Shown: positions 8,036 to 15,967 of the stretch, piece after piece
How positions within the stretch are numbered: position 1 is the stretch's first letter
Layout: the number at the start of each line of letters is the position of its first letter
From: Nitrospirota bacterium
Lineage (GTDB): Bacteria; Nitrospirota; Nitrospiria; Nitrospirales; Nitrospiraceae
Reading direction: 5' to 3'
Length of the DNA: 64,000 bases
NCBI GenBank assembly: GCA_030684575.1
Contig: JAUXVD010000018.1
Coordinates: 1 to 64,000, forward strand
Position numbers and translations under genes: made by a program
Notes under the pieces: model-generated
The model's input: the letters and a program-made list of their open reading frames with translations, nothing else
Databases searched by the model: none
Told to the model about the DNA's origin: nothing

Positions 8036-9243
8036 GCTTGACCGGGCTCCTCAGTCCATCTGCTGAATGGCTCAATGGCCGTAAACCGACCGTTCTTACT
8101 CATGTCCCGTCGTAGCTCAAACTGACCGAGACTCTCAGTAACCTCTATGGCGGACAGGTTCCCAAAATTGATCTTAGACCACGCTTCACGTGTCACCCTG
8201 ACACTGTACAAGTACTCATCCGAAATCTCACCCGTGGTTTTGTTCGGGCGCTGAGAATATCCCGACAGGACAATCTCTGAAATGGTAGGAAGAGAAGCAA
8301 AGGCCTCTCCGAGAACACGAAACGCAATGCCGTGGACATGACGCATGTAGAGCTGAGATGCCTTCGTATCCGACAGCTCTTTCATGGTGACTTTCCAGCC
8401 TCGGCCTCCATAGGTGGCTGTCTTTCGTGGTACGTCCTCGATTTCTGGAAGATCAACCTCAATGACAGCGCCTTTCCCATCCTCTGATATGTTCAAAGAA
8501 ATGATGGTTTCACGCGGCCACTCTATTACTTGAAGGCGTTGCTCCAGCACCATTTGCATAGCGTCTGGCTCCTTATAGAGCCGCTCCTGAAGAAGAAGAC
8601 GACGCTCAGACTCCGACTTTTCATGCTTGGCCTTGTAGTCTCGCCAAGTATTCATTCTGTCATCGTACTCAGCTTCAGCCCTGGCATTCTCTGTTTCAAT
8701 TCGCTTTCGCACCCATGGGAAGAGGGTTCCCCAAAGACCAAATCTCTTAGGGTAGGGAGCAACGGGTGGATCGTTTGTAAAAGGAACTGGGGTATAGACG
8801 GGTTTTTGTGACGGCGACGGGGTGGCAAGATGGATCACGTCAAGCGTTTCAATTTTCTGGTTGATCTCATCACAATTCTTAATGAGCCAGGCCTTCACGG
8901 TGTCCCCTTGTTGTTTTTTAGCCAAGTCTTGAAGCGCCGGAGAAAGAGGGGCTCCATCCTGGTCCTTAAAAAGCACGGTGCCATCATCTTGTAGGGAAAT
9001 GGTTACTCCGAGGCTTACCTTCTGAGACCCGGAGGAACCTGAGCGGGACGGACGTTGAGGCGAATGGCCAACGCGATCTCTCAAGGAAAATCCGCCTGGT
9101 AGATTCACGTTCCGATAGGTCCCGCTTGGGCCGAACGACATGGAGGCACCACGCGGGCCTACGGAGAGGCCAAATCCACTCTTGCTCATGTTGAGTCGAA
9201 GACCGGGGGCAAGCTTGAAGGACTTCCTGAATCTCAATCCCAT
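8032..9243 (-). CDS. DUF4236-domain protein
   Basis: A 403-residue protein. Residues 1-52 match the DUF4236 pattern (GLRFRKSFKL.PGLRLN.SKSG, then GPRGASMSFGPSGTYRN). DUF4236 is a short beta-rich domain of unknown function common near the N-terminus of uncharacterised proteins. The middle (about 120-220) is rich in charged helix (RIETENARAEAEYDDRM), probably coiled coil. The C-terminal 150 residues look mixed alpha/beta with no known motif. No signal peptide or membrane segment is seen. GGAG precedes the ATG. The stop overlaps the nuclease start, so it may act with that secreted nuclease. Confidence 0.7.
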   Translation of the reverse strand: MGLRFRKSFKLAPGLRLNMSKSGFGLSVGPRGASMSFGPSGTYRNVNLPGGFSLRDRVGHSPQRPSRSGSSGSQKVSLGVTISLQDDGTVLFKDQDGAPLSPALQDLAKKQQGDTVKAWLIKNCDEINQKIETLDVIHLATPSPSQKPVYTPVPFTNDPPVAPYPKRFGLWGTLFPWVRKRIETENARAEAEYDDRMNTWRDYKAKHEKSESERRLLLQERLYKEPDAMQMVLEQRLQVIEWPRETIISLNISEDGKGAVIEVDLPEIEDVPRKTATYGGRGWKVTMKELSDTKASQLYMRHVHGIAFRVLGEAFASLPTISEIVLSGYSQRPNKTTGEISDEYLYSVRVTREAWSKINFGNLSAIEVTESLGQFELRRDMSKNGRFTAIEPFSRWTEEPGQA

Positions 9244-9414
9244 CGGTTTTTCTCCGTGTAAAACCTGCTATACGGTATTGTGCCTTCGTCTTCGGTACCC
9301 TGCTGCCCATCTCAATGATGCCGCCCAGCCTTACTTCTGCTTTCAGCGGCAGGGCCATGCGAATGGTAGCGGACCAAGCCAGCACAAACTTAAAGCCACC
9401 TCAGAATACAGCGG

Positions 9415-9987
9415 TTACTTTTGAGGGACTATATATGGGACCAAGGCTCTATTGAGCTGTTTATATAACTCCTCTATCCCAATCTGATCCGCCTGAGCCT
9501 GTCGTTGAAGCCTCTTTGCGAGGGCGATAGGGTATTTGTAGCTCTTCCGGTTCTTCATCATATTCAAGTCTGATACAAAAACGTCAGAACTTTTGATTTT
9601 CTGATGTGTGTTCATTACCTTCCCAACCGCTCCAACTGTCACAATCAGCCACGCTTTCTTTGACGCTTCGACTGAAAATATCGACTTCTCTGATATCAGA
9701 ATAAAATTCAGGGCTCCACGATCTGATGTTGGCAAGCACTTAGTGTTTGTATAGTCAACAAGAGCATTCATGAGATTTTCGATTTTATGGCAAAGGCCCG
9801 CTGCTTCAAGCACTTCATCAGCTAGAGCCGGAGCAGCGTAGAAAATCGTACTCGTAACGAGTAACGAAGCGAAAAGAAGTAAGCATTTAACTTTGCTCTT
9901 CCTTGTTTCGCCACAGCAATTTCCCACGTGTTTGTAGACGGCGGTGTCTTCGATAAGTCCAGGGGTTCCATGGTAAGGGGGGGTCAT
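9415..9987 (-). CDS. Hypothetical exported or membrane-anchored protein
   Basis: A 190-residue protein. AAGGAG lies five bases upstream of the ATG at 9987, supporting this start, although it leaves about 35 residues before the hydrophobic segment CLLLFASLLVTSTIFYAAPALADE. The latter looks like a signal peptide with cleavage after ALA or ADE. The mature part is basic and helical with no recognised family. A shorter form starting nearer the signal sequence cannot be excluded, but no ATG or GTG is placed well there. Function unknown. Confidence 0.6.
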   Translation of the reverse strand: MTPPYHGTPGLIEDTAVYKHVGNCCGETRKSKVKCLLLFASLLVTSTIFYAAPALADEVLEAAGLCHKIENLMNALVDYTNTKCLPTSDRGALNFILISEKSIFSVEASKKAWLIVTVGAVGKVMNTHQKIKSSDVFVSDLNMMKNRKSYKYPIALAKRLQRQAQADQIGIEELYKQLNRALVPYIVPQK

Positions 9988-10009
9988 CTGCTCTCCTTAA
10001 AAGTAAGCC

Positions 10010-10321
10010 CTACTTCTGCTTCGCCACAATCTGATCCTTGATCTTGTCGTAGGTGGCCTGCGGGATGATCTTCTTTTGCACCAGCTCATCCTTCCGCTTG
10101 TATGGGCGTCCCTTGATAATCTTGGCGGAGTAGGCATCCCCGATCCCTGGCAGGGCTTTGAGCTTGTCGGCGGTGGCGGTATTGATGTCGAGCAGTTCAG
10201 CCTTTTCGGCAGCTTGGACCACTAAGGAGCCGGTCACTGCAAAAGGTATCAGGGGGAGAGCAAGCAGGAGCACGCTTCCCAGTCCTACGCGGAGTGCCCA
10301 CCTCACGAACATTGACCCCAT
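10010..10321 (-). CDS. ComEA-like helix-hairpin-helix protein
   Basis: A 103-residue protein starting at the ATG at 10321, preceded by AAGGAGG at normal spacing; the longer frame to 10396 overlaps the upstream gene and is rejected. It has a signal peptide or anchor ([20 protein letters not shown]) and then one helix-hairpin-helix pair: [20 protein letters not shown] and [18 protein letters not shown]. The family binds double-stranded DNA; full ComEA acts in DNA uptake, while short single-domain versions are common and often uncharacterised. It is the last gene of a pilZ - hypothetical - comEA-like cluster. Periplasmic DNA binding is likely; a competence role is unproven. Confidence 0.8.
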   Translation of the reverse strand: MGSMFVRWALRVGLGSVLLLALPLIPFAVTGSLVVQAAEKAELLDINTATADKLKALPGIGDAYSAKIIKGRPYKRKDELVQKKIIPQATYDKIKDQIVAKQK

Positions 10322-10334
10322 AACTGCCTCCTTG

Positions 10335-10688
10335 TTAGTGCGTCGTGCCCTTAGGCAATCTCTGCCCCATTTCAATGATCCGTCCCAACCGTTCAAGCAG
10401 GTCCATCGACTGGTGCGAGGTCAGCCCATGCTTGTTGAGAAGCGCGAGGATGTCGTCAATGATCTTGTTCTCGGTCTCGGTGAGCACGTACGGCTCCGGG
10501 AAGGCCGTCTCAGGGATTCGTACATGAGGGTTCCTCCGCCGTAGCTCGTCGATGATGGTGTGAAGGTCTTGCTTGGTGCAGAGGCCCTTCTGTTCCAGCA
10601 GTTCGACCATCGCGGCGATCTCCCACATGTTGGAGATGGTCGCTTCTTCTAGGGACATTGTGTCGCGTTTGGGGCGGTCGGTGCTCAT
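10335..10688 (-). CDS. Conserved hypothetical cytoplasmic protein
   Basis: A 117-residue, all-helical, acidic protein without signal peptide or membrane segment. Segments such as [20 protein letters not shown] and [19 protein letters not shown] look like two related helical hairpins, each with LLxxxGL(C/T)(T/S)(K/H)Q, suggesting an internal duplication. It lies 20 bases after the pilZ stop at 10709 and 13 bases before the comEA-like start, so it is probably co-transcribed with both. No family recognised. Confidence 0.65.
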   Translation of the reverse strand: MSTDRPKRDTMSLEEATISNMWEIAAMVELLEQKGLCTKQDLHTIIDELRRRNPHVRIPETAFPEPYVLTETENKIIDDILALLNKHGLTSHQSMDLLERLGRIIEMGQRLPKGTTH

Positions 10689-10708
10689 GGGCTGCTCTCA
10701 GCGGATTC

Positions 10709-11017
10709 CTATATTTGCTGCCAGAGGTATTGCTCCATCTCCTCCCGTGACTCGTCGTCAATCACGAGTGTTTCGACCCCATACTCTTCGCCTCGGACCC
10801 ATCGAACGATTCCAGCAGCTATCTAAGTCCGTTGGTGAGTCGGTAGGTTCACTGTAAGCGAACACACTTCCCCGACGCGCAGCGGCAGATTGCCAGAGAA
10901 CCGCCAGCCTGTGCCGGAGAGATTCCACACGGTGCCGTGGCCCTCAAAGAGACCGCATTGGTAGGTGACAGGGCAACAGATGGGGAAGCGACGGTAGGGA
11001 CGAACCGAGAAGGGCAT
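10709..11017 (-). pseudogene. PilZ-domain gene with an in-frame amber stop
   Basis: From the ATG at 11017 (GGAGG six bases upstream) the frame reads RPYRRFPICCPVTY, TVWNLSGTGWRFSG, then LPTHQRT and a TAG at 10823-10825. It continues in the same frame with IAAGIVRWVRGEEYGVETLV to a TAG at 10709-10711, about 102 codons in all. Both halves are PilZ: the N-terminal RxxxR and (N/S)xSxxG-type c-di-GMP motifs, and the C-terminal RWVRGxEYG strand. A single base change (for example GAG to TAG) explains the break. Unless the amber codon is read through, the protein loses its final strands and helix and is probably non-functional. Confidence 0.8.
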
Positions 11018-11310
11018 GGGGAGCCTCCAGAGGGAGGCCAATTGTAGGATGGTTACTGAGTGGTCGCAAGAGCCGACGAGGGCAAATGGGGTATTTCTGG
11101 CCGTAGCGACTTCTGACGGAGACCTTCCAGGCAGCCCGTGATGGACTGTCAAGGCTCTAGGACGCGCGTGGTAGTATGGGAAGAGTAACCATTGGCTGTC
11201 ACCTCTGTCCACAAAACTCTCTCAGGGCTTAATAGACGTTCAGGACGAGGCACGGGGAGGGGAGTCGATGATGCATCTTGCTCCGTGCGAGTCCACCGTT
11301 CGATTTTCTA

Positions 11311-11357
11311 CTCCCGGTTTCACTCCCGGTTCGCTCCCGGTTTCACTCCCGATTCCA
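11311..11357. repeat. Four-copy 12-base tandem repeat
   Basis: The unit CTCCCGGTTTCA is repeated with small changes at 11311, 11323 (11 bases, CTCCCGGTTCG), 11334 and 11346 (CTCCCGATTCCA). It lies in non-coding DNA. The near-identity of copies 1 and 3 suggests slippage or recent duplication. Confidence 0.75.
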
Positions 11358-11566
11358 GGTCCAAATCAATCTCACCTAATCACAGTGCTTCATCATGTAG
11401 AGGGACCTAACTCATGATCGTTGCAAAGGATTATCTCACTCTGTCACACTATATCATCGCCCTTCACACTTCCCTTAGGTGGGTCTTCTAAGGCGAGGGT
11501 CAATTTTCGGAAAACCGAGGATGACAGTTTCGACACTCTGATTATCTAAGTCTCTTTTCCCAGACC

Positions 11567-11597
11567 GCAGCCTTAGGCATGCCCTGCCTAAGGCTGC
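11567..11597. terminator. Strong hairpin, possible terminator
   Basis: GCAGCCTTAGGCA (11567-11579) and TGCCTAAGGCTGC (11585-11597) form a perfect 13-base inverted repeat with a 5-base loop. It lies about 60 bases downstream of the stop of the minus-strand gene at 11656. There is no U tract, so it may be a Rho-type or processing hairpin rather than an intrinsic terminator. Confidence 0.5.
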
Positions 11598-11655
11598 ACC
11601 TGTGCACAGGAATGATTGTTCGCAAACGATAAGAAGAAGGGTATGGACGAGTTTT

Positions 11656-12261
11656 TCAATGGGATGCGCCAGACGGGCCGACGGGTGAGGCCGACTCCCA
11701 TTTTGCGTAGAAGGGAATGCCAGTCCGTAGCGTTTCTAGGATCCGAGCACGATAGTGTTTATAAAAGAATTCGAGTTGATTTAGACGCTCAGCTCCCTTC
11801 TCGTCCTTGAACCAGTCTTTCCGTTCATGCCATTCAGCATTGAACGTCACCTCCTGCTGGTTCGGATAGAACAGCCGGCCAAGAAGTCCCATGTGCGATC
11901 GTCCGCTAATCTTCTCGAAATAATTCCGTAGATCAAATACGGCACTCCATAGCGCCTCATTCCGCCGGCGATGATTGGGACTGGGGGCATGCGGCTGTAT
12001 TTTGAAGAGATTCCTCTTCAACACTATCTGACGTCGCGCTTTCCAAGATTCGTTCAAGATCACCTTCCAATAGGGCTTCCACTGCGCCCCATAATCCCTC
12101 TGCACCCACCGTTTGATCTTCCGTTGATAGGTCGGCGACTCTTTCTCCGCGGTGAAGGGAACGTCTGTCGCGCCAATCACCCCGTGCCAGGCCATGACAA
12201 GCTCGACGAAATCGGGATCTGCTTTCATAGCCTCGATTTCTTTCCGAAGAGTGACGTCCAT
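11656..12261 (-). CDS. Hypothetical protein
   Basis: A protein of about 201 residues from the ATG at 12261 (a TTG four codons upstream is possible; neither has a clear ribosome site). It is rich in Trp, Arg and Lys, with clusters such as YQRKIKRWVQRDYGAQWKPY and FNAEWHERKDWFKDEKGAER. No signal peptide or membrane segment is seen. The composition suggests a soluble helical protein that may bind nucleic acid, but no family was recognised. It is isolated between the spacer to its left and the divergent zinc-finger gene at 12460. Confidence 0.6.
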   Translation of the reverse strand: MDVTLRKEIEAMKADPDFVELVMAWHGVIGATDVPFTAEKESPTYQRKIKRWVQRDYGAQWKPYWKVILNESWKARRQIVLKRNLFKIQPHAPSPNHRRRNEALWSAVFDLRNYFEKISGRSHMGLLGRLFYPNQQEVTFNAEWHERKDWFKDEKGAERLNQLEFFYKHYRARILETLRTGIPFYAKWESASPVGPSGASH

Positions 12262-12408
12262 CGCAATGTCCAAATTAGGGGGGCTTCCACCCCATACGAA
12301 TCGAGGTCGTGACGTGATTTACTCAGAGTAGCTGAAAGATCCGTGCTGGCGTGATGTCAACCCTACACCTTCCGCCTCGGATCTGACAATAATCTTTATC
12401 TGACTTTA

Positions 12409-12426
12409 TGAACCCGAATAGGTTCA
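12409..12426. promoter_or_regulatory. Small inverted repeat upstream of the integrase module
   Basis: TGAACC (12409-12414) and GGTTCA (12421-12426) form a six-base inverted repeat 33 bases before the ATG of the zinc-finger gene. It could be an operator for an HTH regulator such as the one at 13563; this is inference from position. Confidence 0.3.
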
Positions 12427-12459
12427 TCCACTTTATAGGGGTAGGAAAGGAGACACATC

Positions 12460-13581
12460 ATGTGCATCTGCAGATTCTGCAGTCGAGCGTTTGAGAGTCC
12501 GCAGGCTGTGAAAGCGCATCTTCGAACATGCCGGAACTATCTGAGATCCAAGCACGGCAACGCGACGCGGGGGCAACCCTTCACCCCTCCTCTTTACAAA
12601 TCGATATCTCCGCCTCCAGGTCCCCCCACCCCAAATGAGACGGTGCAGCCCTCCAACCCCTATGCCAGTTTTGTGGACCAGATCACGCAAAAACTCGCTG
12701 ACCCTGATGAGGCGACACGGCTGAGACAGAAACGGCAGGCATTGCTCACGGGGCTATGTACCACCCTCGTGGATTGGTATCGCCCCTCGGAGGGCGTCAT
12801 CACACCTGAAATGGTCGCGGCGGCCAAAGTCGCGATCCTGGACGAACTTGGTGCGTTGGCGATCGAAGCGCTGCCGCAAGCCGAGTTGACGCTGCGTGGA
12901 GCCGCGATTCGGAACCGCATCTTTGCCCCCTACGTGTGGAGGCAACAGGAGCTGGTGGCGCACCAAAACGAGCAGCAACAGCAAGACGCACTGCGAATCC
13001 AACACGAAGCGAGCATTCGAGCGCGTCAACTCAAACGTAAAGCCATGCTCATCGAACTTGGTATCACTCGCGCGCTGCAATCGGCTTCGTCACGTGGCAT
13101 CCTCCATCGCGCCCTCGTGGTACTGGAATGGGAAGTCCGTGCGCGTCTTGAGGCCTGGCTGGTTGGCGACGAGACGGACTCACAGGTCGACGAAACGATC
13201 GAGGCCGCGATCGACCGGCCTCTTTTGGAGTGGGAGGCGCGCGTGGAGCAATATCAGAGCGCCCAACGCCAGCGCATCATGGATCACTGTCTCACGGTTG
13301 CGTTACCAGTCGTGGAAGCCGCCGTGCCGTGGGTGAAGGCGGTCGTTGTCAGAACAATCTGCGAGACGCTCGGCATGCAGTCCCCACCTTCTTCTCCACG
13401 GAATGAGGCAGGTGCCTCGTCCACGAACGAGGCGGCTCCTGACAACTCCGACGCCCCGACGCCACGCCAGGTCCGACGGCGTCGGGTGTCTCCAGCCTCT
13501 CCACCCATGGATCGTGGCGAAGCGTCTGCTACCCAGACAGCACCATCGGCGTCATCAGAAAAATGGACGGCCTCGAACTAA
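12460..13581 (+). CDS. Zinc-finger-like protein of an integrase module
   Basis: A 373-residue protein. Residues 1-25 hold a C2HC finger: CRFCSRAFESPQAVKAHLRTC (two Cys, then His and Cys at the usual spacing), a eukaryote-like finger rare in bacteria. A proline-rich linker follows (about 45-65). A long charged helical body (70-310) is rich in Arg, Gln and Glu, and the tail is Ser/Pro-rich and probably disordered. AAAGGAGA precedes the ATG. Its end overlaps the HTH gene at 13563 and the recombinase follows, so the three form one transcript. It may bind DNA as an accessory factor of the element; no family was recognised beyond the finger. Confidence 0.65.
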   Translation: MCICRFCSRAFESPQAVKAHLRTCRNYLRSKHGNATRGQPFTPPLYKSISPPPGPPTPNETVQPSNPYASFVDQITQKLADPDEATRLRQKRQALLTGLCTTLVDWYRPSEGVITPEMVAAAKVAILDELGALAIEALPQAELTLRGAAIRNRIFAPYVWRQQELVAHQNEQQQQDALRIQHEASIRARQLKRKAMLIELGITRALQSASSRGILHRALVVLEWEVRARLEAWLVGDETDSQVDETIEAAIDRPLLEWEARVEQYQSAQRQRIMDHCLTVALPVVEAAVPWVKAVVVRTICETLGMQSPPSSPRNEAGASSTNEAAPDNSDAPTPRQVRRRRVSPASPPMDRGEASATQTAPSASSEKWTASN

Positions 13582-13907
13582 ATCGTATGGTCCTTCTGAA
13601 TGTCAAAGAGGTGTCGCAGTGGCTTCAGGTGAAACCGTCGACGGTTTACCTGTGGGCGGCCGAAGGAAAGATTCCCGCGCTGAAGATTCAGGGGGTCATT
13701 CGCTTTCAGCGCGAGAAAATTGACGCGTGGCTTGCGGGGTGTCAGCTCGAGACGCCGGACCCGTCGCGACCGGCGAACCAACGCCCACGGTCCAGCGAGA
13801 TAGATGGGATCATTGCGACCGCCAAAGCCGAGGTCTATACTTCGTCCCACGGGAAACCAGACCAAGACAGGGCCACACGAAAGGGGGATTCCCATGGCTC
13901 TGTATAG
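13563..13907 (+). CDS. Excisionase-like helix-turn-helix protein
   Basis: A 114-residue protein whose residues 11-60 form a MerR/excisionase-type HTH (HTH_17): LLNVKEVSQWLQVKPSTVYL, then a wing IPALKIQGVIRFQREKIDAW. This architecture is typical of Xis-type directionality factors beside tyrosine recombinases. The start at 13563 overlaps the previous gene by 19 bases; an ATG at 13587 is an alternative. Its end overlaps the recombinase start (13894) by 14 bases. It likely controls excision or transcription of the element integrated at the tRNA gene. Confidence 0.8.
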   Translation: MDGLELNRMVLLNVKEVSQWLQVKPSTVYLWAAEGKIPALKIQGVIRFQREKIDAWLAGCQLETPDPSRPANQRPRSSEIDGIIATAKAEVYTSSHGKPDQDRATRKGDSHGSV

Positions 13908-14973
13908 ACGAGGACTAGTTTGGTGGATGCGGTTTAGTTATCAGGGACGACAGATTCGCCGATCGACGGACGTGACAGACCGGAAGCTGGCGGAGCGGAT
14001 CTATTTCAAGGTGCGGGGCCTGATGGCCGACGGCACTTGGGTGGAGACCCCACCCCCGAGGCCACACAGAACGGTGAAGGACTTGCTCGAACGGTATTTG
14101 CGAGACCACTCGGCCCCGAATAAGGCGGCGATGACGCACCGCCGGGACCACAGTCTTGCCGCGCACTTGTTGCGCGCGTTCGGCGAGATCCCCCTGGATC
14201 AGCTCCGGCCAGCGCGGCTCGCAGAATATAAAGCGAGCCGACGCGCCCAGGGGGCGGCCCCACAGACGCTCAACGCGGAGCTCATCTTGTTAGGCCATGC
14301 CTACAAGCTTGCGGTGAGGGAGTGGGAATGGGCCACCGACAATCCCGTGCTCAAAATTGCCAAGGAGAAGGTCAGGAATGGTATTGAGCGCTGGTTGACC
14401 ACGGAGGAAGAGCACCGATTACTCACGGTCTCTCCACCCTGGCTCCAGGAGATCATCGTGTTCGCGCTCCATACGGGGATGCGACGGGGGGAGATCCTGA
14501 CGCTGCAGTGGTCCCACGTGGATCTGGTGCGCCGGACGCTTACGATTCTGGAGCAGAAGAATGGCGCACGGGATACGCTGCCGGTGAATGAGACCGCGCT
14601 GGCCGTGTTACAGGCCCGCGCCACCGTACGGACGAGCGGGACGGAGACGGTCTTTCTCAATGGAGCAGGCCACCCACGGGAGGCACGGAATCTGTTGCGA
14701 GCGTTCTATCCGGCGATGCGCAAAGCGGGAATTACGCGATTCCGCTTCCATGACCTCCGGCATACGTTTGCGACCCGACTCATCCAAGCCGGGGTCGATG
14801 TCTATACGGTCCAGAAGTTGGGCCGGTGGAAAACGATCTCGATGGTGCTGCGCTATGCGCACCATCAGCCGGAGAGTTTGCGGGGCGGCGCGGAGGTGCT
14901 GGATCGACTGCGGCGAGAAAGTAGCACACAATTAGCACAAGGGGTGATGGCCTCCAGTGAAGCCGTCGCGTAA
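13894..14973 (+). CDS. Tyrosine recombinase (phage-type integrase)
   Basis: A 359-residue integrase. The N-terminal arm-type and SAM-like core-binding domains occupy about 1-150. The catalytic domain shows TGMRRGEI (first Arg), a lysine hairpin near LEQKNGARDTLP, HDLRHTFATR (His and second Arg), GRWKT at the second His/Trp position, and the nucleophile in VLRYAHH. The ATG at 13894 is preferred over the longer frame from 13804 because AAGGGGG precedes it and the family motif ALYRRGLVWWMRFSYQG begins there. Its stop lies 14 bases from the 3' end of the tRNA-Met gene, the usual target of such enzymes. Confidence 0.9.
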   Translation: MALYRRGLVWWMRFSYQGRQIRRSTDVTDRKLAERIYFKVRGLMADGTWVETPPPRPHRTVKDLLERYLRDHSAPNKAAMTHRRDHSLAAHLLRAFGEIPLDQLRPARLAEYKASRRAQGAAPQTLNAELILLGHAYKLAVREWEWATDNPVLKIAKEKVRNGIERWLTTEEEHRLLTVSPPWLQEIIVFALHTGMRRGEILTLQWSHVDLVRRTLTILEQKNGARDTLPVNETALAVLQARATVRTSGTETVFLNGAGHPREARNLLRAFYPAMRKAGITRFRFHDLRHTFATRLIQAGVDVYTVQKLGRWKTISMVLRYAHHQPESLRGGAEVLDRLRRESSTQLAQGVMASSEAVA

Positions 14974-14986
14974 CCCCTTGAAAATT

Positions 14987-15062
14987 TGGTGGCGGTGTCC
15001 CGGATTGAACGGGAGACCCGCGGCTTATGAGTCCGCTGCTCTACCAACTGAGCTACACCGCC
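14987..15062 (-). tRNA. tRNA-Met (CAT)
   Basis: On the minus strand a complete cloverleaf runs from G at 15062 to an encoded CCA at 14989-14987. The acceptor stem is GGCGGTG/CACCGCC, the D-arm GCTCAGTTGGTAGAGC, the anticodon loop CTCATAA with anticodon CAT, and the T-loop TTCAATC. The lack of an initiator-type C1-A72 mismatch points to elongator Met; a lysidine-modified tRNA-Ile is the other possibility for CAT. The 3' end faces the integrase, marking it as the likely attachment site. Confidence 0.95.
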
Positions 15063-15229
15063 AGAATCGATGGTACGTAACTGGGCGATATAATACAGGA
15101 ATGATTTGGAGAGTGTCTACAGCGTGGCAACAGTATTTTTAGTATAATCTGCGGCATTTTATCGTGTGCGATATATTTTGTTTCTCCTCGCCTGTTGGTT
15201 CTAACCTATTCGTTCCGGTAGACTGTCGC

Positions 15230-15880
15230 ATGATTCACCCGCTTCCTTCCAGTTGCGAACATGCGATCCTTGAACAATTCCTTAAAGCGGAGGCCATGGC
15301 CTTGTGGGCGGTACGCTCTGCGCAAGCGCAGGATGTTCCTCCAGGAGTGTTGCAGTTTTTAAGACGACATGAGGAAGAGGAGGCGCAGCACCTCAAGCAG
15401 TTTGAGCTGCTGTTGGGAACGAAGTCGCATGGAAAGACCTCGCTTCCACGGGTACCTGATCAATGGAGGGTGCTGGTAGTCCACCTCTACGGATACGAAA
15501 CGTTGGGGCTTGAGTTTGCACGGCTGTTAGTGGGTTTGCGACCAGATCTCACGTCGATTATGGAAGATGAAGAGGTGCATGTCGGATTTTTCGAGCAGGA
15601 GGTCCGTGCCATTCTCAGTCGTGGAGGACTTGCTGCAGAGGGTGCGCGACAAGCGGCACAGGCCTGGAGACGGCGGTTGCCTCGCACGGTTGATCGTTAC
15701 CTTCACGATGAGAGTCTTGCGCCCTTTCGTGATGAATTGCGGCATCACATTCTTGGCGTGATCGATGCGCGGTTTCTCGCATCTGGGTTATTGGCATGGT
15801 CGCAGAAGCAGGAATCATCTGTGGAGAAGCAGGCAGGGGGGGAGTCGGGTGCCTGTTCTGTATTCGAATCAAATGGGTAA
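15230..15880 (+). CDS. Ferritin-like di-iron protein
   Basis: A 216-residue, all-helical protein with two Glu/His metal motifs on a four-helix bundle: HEEEEAQHLKQFE near residue 45 and MEDEEVHVGFFEQE near 110. The spacing fits ferritin-like or COQ7-like di-iron carboxylate proteins. The ATG at 15230 is chosen because the upstream 22 residues have no conserved character and a TATAAT lies at 15143-15148, though the ribosome site is weak. It probably handles iron or oxidises a small molecule in the cytoplasm; the substrate cannot be told. Confidence 0.7.
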   Translation: MIHPLPSSCEHAILEQFLKAEAMALWAVRSAQAQDVPPGVLQFLRRHEEEEAQHLKQFELLLGTKSHGKTSLPRVPDQWRVLVVHLYGYETLGLEFARLLVGLRPDLTSIMEDEEVHVGFFEQEVRAILSRGGLAAEGARQAAQAWRRRLPRTVDRYLHDESLAPFRDELRHHILGVIDARFLASGLLAWSQKQESSVEKQAGGESGACSVFESNG

Positions 15881-15967
15881 GCTAGGCTGCGGTGACTCGC
15901 GATTCGGAGTTCTGGCTTCCAGCTCCTGACGTTTCGAATCGCCTCGTGCCACACCGTTTTCGCCGGT

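Larger units (their letters stand above)
11018..11655. other. Gene-poor spacer of about 640 bases
   Basis: No coding frame is convincing between the pilZ start and the stop of the gene at 11656. The plus-strand frame at 11192-11410 runs through the simple tandem repeat at 11311-11357 and is a chance frame. The stretch also holds a perfect 13-base inverted repeat at 11567-11597. Confidence 0.45.

Noticed and set aside
10150-10180. GGTGGCGGT near 10170 as a left attachment copy of the tRNA 3' end
   Set aside because: Only nine bases match and it lies inside the comEA-like coding sequence.
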